Shown one piece after another: positions 61,002-64,000 of a stretch of DNA of 64,000 bases (position 1 is the stretch's first letter; each line of letters opens with the position of its first letter). Below the pieces are notes generated by a model. It worked only from the letters and a program-made list of their open reading frames with translations, was not told the origin of the DNA and did not search any database. The translations under genes were made by a program, and so were the position numbers. The stretch is taken from NCBI GenBank assembly GCA_017642895.1, contig JAEPON010000005.1, positions 186,001 through 250,000 of the forward strand. Direction: 5' to 3'. This stretch comes from Roseitalea sp. Its GTDB lineage: Bacteria; Pseudomonadota; Alphaproteobacteria; Rhizobiales; Rhizobiaceae.

Positions 61002-61191
61002 ACAAAAATTTTCGTTTCAGCGACCTCATCAAACGCGGTGGCGACCCTGGCGGGTTTCCGTCAAGCGACATGCATTTGCGGTCCGGCGTCAACAATGCCG
61101 GAAAAACGGCATCGCGCGGGGGGTTTTTTTAACCGCAATCGGTGTATAGGCCCGCACGACCCGCCTCACATGATCGCCACAGAAAGTCTCC

Positions 61192-61998
61192 ATGGCAGAC
61201 CAGACCATCGTCGCAGCCGCCCTGTTGGGCGTCCTTGAAGGGCTGACCGAATTCATCCCTGTCTCATCCACCGGGCACCTGCTGCTCGCAGGACATTTCC
61301 TCGGCTTTGAATCGACCGGCAAGACGTTCGAGGTACTGATCCAGCTCGGCGCCATCGGCGCGATCGTCAGCGTCTACGCGGCACGGCTATGGCAGATGGC
61401 CACGCGCCTTCCCTCCGACCCGGCAACACAAAGATTTGTCTGGGGCATCCTGCTGGCCTTCCTGCCGGCAGCCGTGGTCGGGGTGCTGGCGCACGGGTTC
61501 ATCAAGGGCGTGTTGTTTGAATCGCCGCTCACGATCTGTATCGTGCTGATCATTGGCGGCTTCATCCTTTTGTGGATCGACCGATTGCCGCTGAAGCCCA
61601 GATATACCGATGTCATGGACTATCCGCCGTCCTTGTGCCTGAAGATCGGCCTTTTTCAGGTACTTGCCATGGTGCCGGGCACATCGCGCTCCGGGGCAAC
61701 GATCGTCGGTGCGCTTTTGATGGGCACCGACAAGCGATCGGCGGCCGAGTTCTCGTTCTTCCTCGCCATGCCGACCATGGCAGGCGCGTTCGCCTATGAC
61801 CTGTTCCAGAACCGCGCGCTCCTGACGATGGACGATGCGGTGATCATCGCGACCGGTTTCGTGACTGCGTTCATCGCGGCTGTGTTCGTCGTGCGGCTGC
61901 TGCTCGACTATGTCTCGCGCTACGGCTTCGGGCTTTTTGCGTGGTGGCGCATCATCGTCGGCTCGGCTGGCCTGCTGGGTCTGTGGCTCCTGGGGTGA
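61192..61998 (+). CDS. uppP: Undecaprenyl-diphosphatase UppP/BacA
   Basis: This 268-residue integral membrane phosphatase recycles undecaprenyl diphosphate for peptidoglycan and polysaccharide synthesis. Both catalytic signatures are intact: [20 protein letters not shown] (residues 17-36) and [19 protein letters not shown] (about 160-178). Eight or so hydrophobic segments span the sequence. The ATG at 61192 has GAAAG upstream. A GGGGGG followed by a T-run at 61117-61130 lies in the leader. It ends 5 bp from the convergent TauE/SafE gene. Confidence 0.96.
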   Translation: MADQTIVAAALLGVLEGLTEFIPVSSTGHLLLAGHFLGFESTGKTFEVLIQLGAIGAIVSVYAARLWQMATRLPSDPATQRFVWGILLAFLPAAVVGVLAHGFIKGVLFESPLTICIVLIIGGFILLWIDRLPLKPRYTDVMDYPPSLCLKIGLFQVLAMVPGTSRSGATIVGALLMGTDKRSAAEFSFFLAMPTMAGAFAYDLFQNRALLTMDDAVIIATGFVTAFIAAVFVVRLLLDYVSRYGFGLFAWWRIIVGSAGLLGLWLLG

Positions 61999-62003
61999 CC
62001 GCG

Positions 62004-62759
62004 TCACGCCAGCAAGGACATGCCCGCGCTGCGGATCAGGTCGAGCGCCAGAAGCGTCAGCGCAAACGTGAACACGCGGCGAAAGGCGCGCTCGGACATC
62101 CCCGACAGGATGCGCGCGCCGGTGAGCGTGCCCAGATAGCCGGTGGCGATCATCGCCGCGATCACCGGCACCCATCGCCAGAACGCAAAGCCAAGCGCGC
62201 CGAACGCGGCGACCTTCAGTCCATGCTGTATGCTCATGGCGAGCGCGGCATTGGCGACGAGTTGCCCGCGATCGTCAAATGAGCGCCCGAAGATCGCGTT
62301 GACCAGCGGGCCGGTGGCGCCGACAAACATGGTGGCGAACGTGCTGGCGAGGCCGCCAACGGCCATCACGGCCGGCGACCCGAAGGCGATGGCGGGGAAC
62401 TTCAGCCAGGTTAAGGTCAGAATGAAGACCCCGAAGATCAGCTTGAGCACCGTGTCGGGCAGCTCGACGACCAGCAGCGCACCCAGACCGGCACCGGCAA
62501 CGCTGCCCAAAAGGAACGGCACAAGAATGGGCGGTTCGGCAAGGCGCCGCATGTGCCAGGCGCGGCCCGCGTTGGAGCCAAGTTGGACAACGCCATGCAC
62601 GGGGATGAGAGCGGCGACCGGAACGACCGGCGCCATCAGGGCGAGAAGCATCAGGCCGCCGCCCATGCCGAATGCAGCGGTCATCGCCGAAGTGACATAA
62701 CTTGCCGCGATCAGGAGGACGGCTTGGAGCGCTTCAAGACCGGGCGGCAGAAGGCTCAA
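62004..62759 (-). CDS. TauE/SafE family sulfite/anion exporter-like permease
   Basis: This 251-residue membrane protein has about eight hydrophobic helices and the two family half-repeats: MTAAFGMGGGLMLLALMAPV near residue 30 and GGLASTFATMFVGATGPLVN near 135. Members move sulphite, sulphoacetate or other organic anions, and no sulphur-metabolism gene is adjacent to settle which. The start is uncertain. The TTG at 62759 puts helix 1 at residue 7 and clears the upstream stop at 62774; no ATG fits. The gene lies 14 bp after the NDUFA9-like gene and may be co-transcribed. Confidence 0.87.
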   Translation of the reverse strand: MSLLPPGLEALQAVLLIAASYVTSAMTAAFGMGGGLMLLALMAPVVPVAALIPVHGVVQLGSNAGRAWHMRRLAEPPILVPFLLGSVAGAGLGALLVVELPDTVLKLIFGVFILTLTWLKFPAIAFGSPAVMAVGGLASTFATMFVGATGPLVNAIFGRSFDDRGQLVANAALAMSIQHGLKVAAFGALGFAFWRWVPVIAAMIATGYLGTLTGARILSGMSERAFRRVFTFALTLLALDLIRSAGMSLLA

Positions 62760-62773
62760 GGCCGGCGTTCCCG

Positions 62774-63769
62774 TCAGCCTTCGCCATTCTCCGCTGCGGT
62801 GTGGCTGCGGAACTGGCCGGTGGCGCGGAAGCGCCACAGATAGGTCGGCAGGATTGCCTCGACGGTCGCCGCATCGATGCCGATACCGTCCAGCGTGCGC
62901 CCTTCATCGATGGCGGCCTGGGAGACGACATTATCGCTGCGCAAAAGGCGCACCTGATCTTCCGTGATCAGCGGGGTGCCGGGCATCATCTGGAAGAAGC
63001 GGCCCTGCATGGAAGCCGCCCACCAGGGGATGTTCACGAGCGCCCGCTTGCGTTCGACGACCGCGAGCATTTCTTCAAGGCATTTGCGGAAGCTCATCAC
63101 TTCAGGTCCGCCCAGTTCATAGGTTTCGCCGCCCTTGAGCCGTCCGTCGATGCCGTACGCGATCGCCTCGGCGACATCGCCCACATAGACCGGCTGGAAT
63201 TTCGTCTCGCCGCCGCCGATCAGGGGCAGGAACGGCGAATAGCGGCTCATCGACGCGAACTGGTTGAAGAAATTGTCCTCGGGGCCGAAGATGATGGACG
63301 GTCGCATGATGACCGCCTTGTCGCCGAGCGTCCGCCGGACCCAACCTTCGCCACGGCCCTTGGATTGGGCGTATTTTGCATCGGAATCCGGATCGGCGCC
63401 GATGGCGGAGACATGGACGAGCGGGACGCCGGCCTTGTCGCAGCTTTCGGCGACATAGCGTGCGCCATAGTCCTGAACCGCATCGAAGCCCTGCTTGCCG
63501 CCCTCGAACAGGATGCCGACCAGATTGATTGCCGCATCGGCGCCTTCGACGGCCCGCTCGACCGACCATTTGTGGCGCAGATTGGCCTGGATGGCGGCGA
63601 TCTGCCCGACATCGCCGAGCGGCTGGAGGTGAAAAGCCAGATCCGGCCGGCGCACGGCGGCGCGCACGCGGTAGCCACGCCTAGCCAGGGCCCGCGTCAC
63701 ATGGCGGCCGAGAAAACCCGACCCGCCGAAGACGGTGATGACTTTGGGCATGTTCGACAGGGTGGTCAT
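62774..63769 (-). CDS. Complex I NDUFA9-like NAD(P)-binding protein (extended SDR)
   Basis: This 331-residue atypical short-chain dehydrogenase has the Rossmann motif VITVFGGSGFLGRHVTRAL (about 10-28). VHVSAIGADPDSDAKYAQSK replaces the usual Tyr-x3-Lys centre with a Tyr/Ser arrangement (YAQSK), and VGDVAEAI comes later. Homologues include the mitochondrial complex I subunit NDUFA9 and are widespread in alphaproteobacteria; they bind NADPH and probably have a structural or redox-sensing role. ATGs at 63781 and 63769 are both possible. The first has GGAG only 3 nt away, so the second was preferred. Confidence 0.92.
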   Translation of the reverse strand: MTTLSNMPKVITVFGGSGFLGRHVTRALARRGYRVRAAVRRPDLAFHLQPLGDVGQIAAIQANLRHKWSVERAVEGADAAINLVGILFEGGKQGFDAVQDYGARYVAESCDKAGVPLVHVSAIGADPDSDAKYAQSKGRGEGWVRRTLGDKAVIMRPSIIFGPEDNFFNQFASMSRYSPFLPLIGGGETKFQPVYVGDVAEAIAYGIDGRLKGGETYELGGPEVMSFRKCLEEMLAVVERKRALVNIPWWAASMQGRFFQMMPGTPLITEDQVRLLRSDNVVSQAAIDEGRTLDGIGIDAATVEAILPTYLWRFRATGQFRSHTAAENGEG

Positions 63770-63893
63770 CGTCGCATTCACTCCGCGCTGAACCTTCGCG
63801 CCGGTGCCGTTGCGGGCGCCGCGCCTGGCCGGTTCTCTATTCGCTTATGACGTTGCCGAAAAGGGGGTCATTGGACGCATGATGCGCCAAACT

Positions 63894-63923
63894 CGAAGGG
63901 CGGCGCATGATGGCCGCCCTTCG
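63894..63923 (-). terminator. Hairpin after the LysM-protein gene
   Basis: An 11-bp perfect stem CGAAGGGCGGC/GCCGCCCTTCG with an 8-base loop lies 15 bp downstream of the LysM-gene stop codon on its strand. It lacks a proper U-run (AGTTTGG follows), so termination strength is uncertain. Confidence 0.55.
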
Positions 63924-63938
63924 TGTCGCCGGCCGGTC

Positions 63939-64000
63939 TCAGGCCGCGGCGATGTCGGGAATGCGCAGCACCTGGCCGGGATAGATCTTGTCCGGGTGCG
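63939..64000 (-). CDS. LysM-domain protein, C-terminal fragment (window edge)
   Basis: The last 20 codons run off the right edge and read HPDKIYPGQVLRIPDIAAA before TGA. HPDKIYPGQ(V/K)LRIP is the closing segment of a LysM domain as found in YgaU/Kbp-type BON-LysM potassium-binding proteins, in which LysM is C-terminal. The N-terminal part lies outside the window, so the full architecture cannot be judged. Confidence 0.8.
   Translation of the reverse strand, partial: HPDKIYPGQVLRIPDIAAA

Noticed and set aside
61105..61130. G-run followed by TTTTTTT in the uppP leader, possibly a terminator
   Set aside because: The nearest stem (GCCG...CGGC) is only 4 bp and separated from the T-run by more than ten bases; no upstream plus-strand gene needs termination.

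Overview
The window reads as chromosome of a GC-rich alphaproteobacterium, most likely a Hyphomicrobiales (Rhizobiales) species and possibly a marine or free-living one. The evidence is a PodJ-like polarity factor, GcrA with clustered GANTC (CcrM-type) sites, a SAM-II riboswitch on metZ, a class I lysyl-tRNA synthetase, the run dcd / metZ / apaG / hslO-argF-argD / gcrA / phoB-phoU-pst-phoR, and frequent GTG/TTG starts. I see no phage, IS element, CRISPR array or rRNA. This looks like core genome with a modest accessory load.

Layout. 0-4 kb: a podJ-like gene (-) and a MerR regulator (+). 4.4-10.7 kb: a beta-oxidation operon (large acyl-CoA dehydrogenase, GST, thiolase, FadB/J) behind a strong palindromic operator, with two complex palindromic repeats inside it. 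10.7-15.6 kb: a YARHG secreted protein, a cobalamin riboswitch with a CbiM-like permease, a DEAD-box helicase facing a cold-shock protein, and a LexA/S24-type regulator. 15.6-25.7 kb: lysK, a TerB-like protein, a fatty acid hydroxylase, a solute-binding protein, a GT2 glycosyltransferase, a NaChBac-type sodium channel, dcd, SAM-II riboswitch-metZ, and a CDP-alcohol phosphatidyltransferase. 25.9-35.4 kb: apaG, an RND efflux pair, hslO-argF-argD and gcrA. 35.5-44.5 kb: the phosphate regulon phoR-[Pho box]-pstSCAB-phoU-phoB (-), with ppk2 divergent from phoR. 44.5-50.6 kb: an unknown membrane protein, nitronate monooxygenase, a small secreted protein with two tandem L,D-transpeptidases, tRNA-Thr(CGT), a HAD nucleotidase and a DMT transporter. 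50.6-54.3 kb: phenylalanine hydroxylase divergent from an Lrp regulator that is coupled to a hydrolase-like/GNAT fusion, then an MmgE/PrpD protein. 54.3-60.9 kb: a peptide-type ABC operon whose double ATPase carries a histone-like linker and a helix-hairpin-helix tail. 61.2-64 kb: uppP, a TauE/SafE transporter, an NDUFA9-like NAD-binding protein and the C-terminus of a LysM protein.

How the parts work together. The MerR gene lies just upstream of the fad operon. Its probable operator (half-sites ACGTCAA/TTGACGT) recurs with 20 of 21 identical bases in front of the nitronate monooxygenase gene 41 kb away, which suggests one small regulon. Phosphate sensing (PhoR/PhoB), uptake (Pst) and polyphosphate use (PPK2) are contiguous. 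RNA-level control is prominent: cobalamin and SAM-II riboswitches, a possible argD attenuator, and hairpins between solute-binding-protein and permease genes in both ABC operons. Convergent genes are packed very tightly, and three pairs overlap tail to tail by 31-38 bp.
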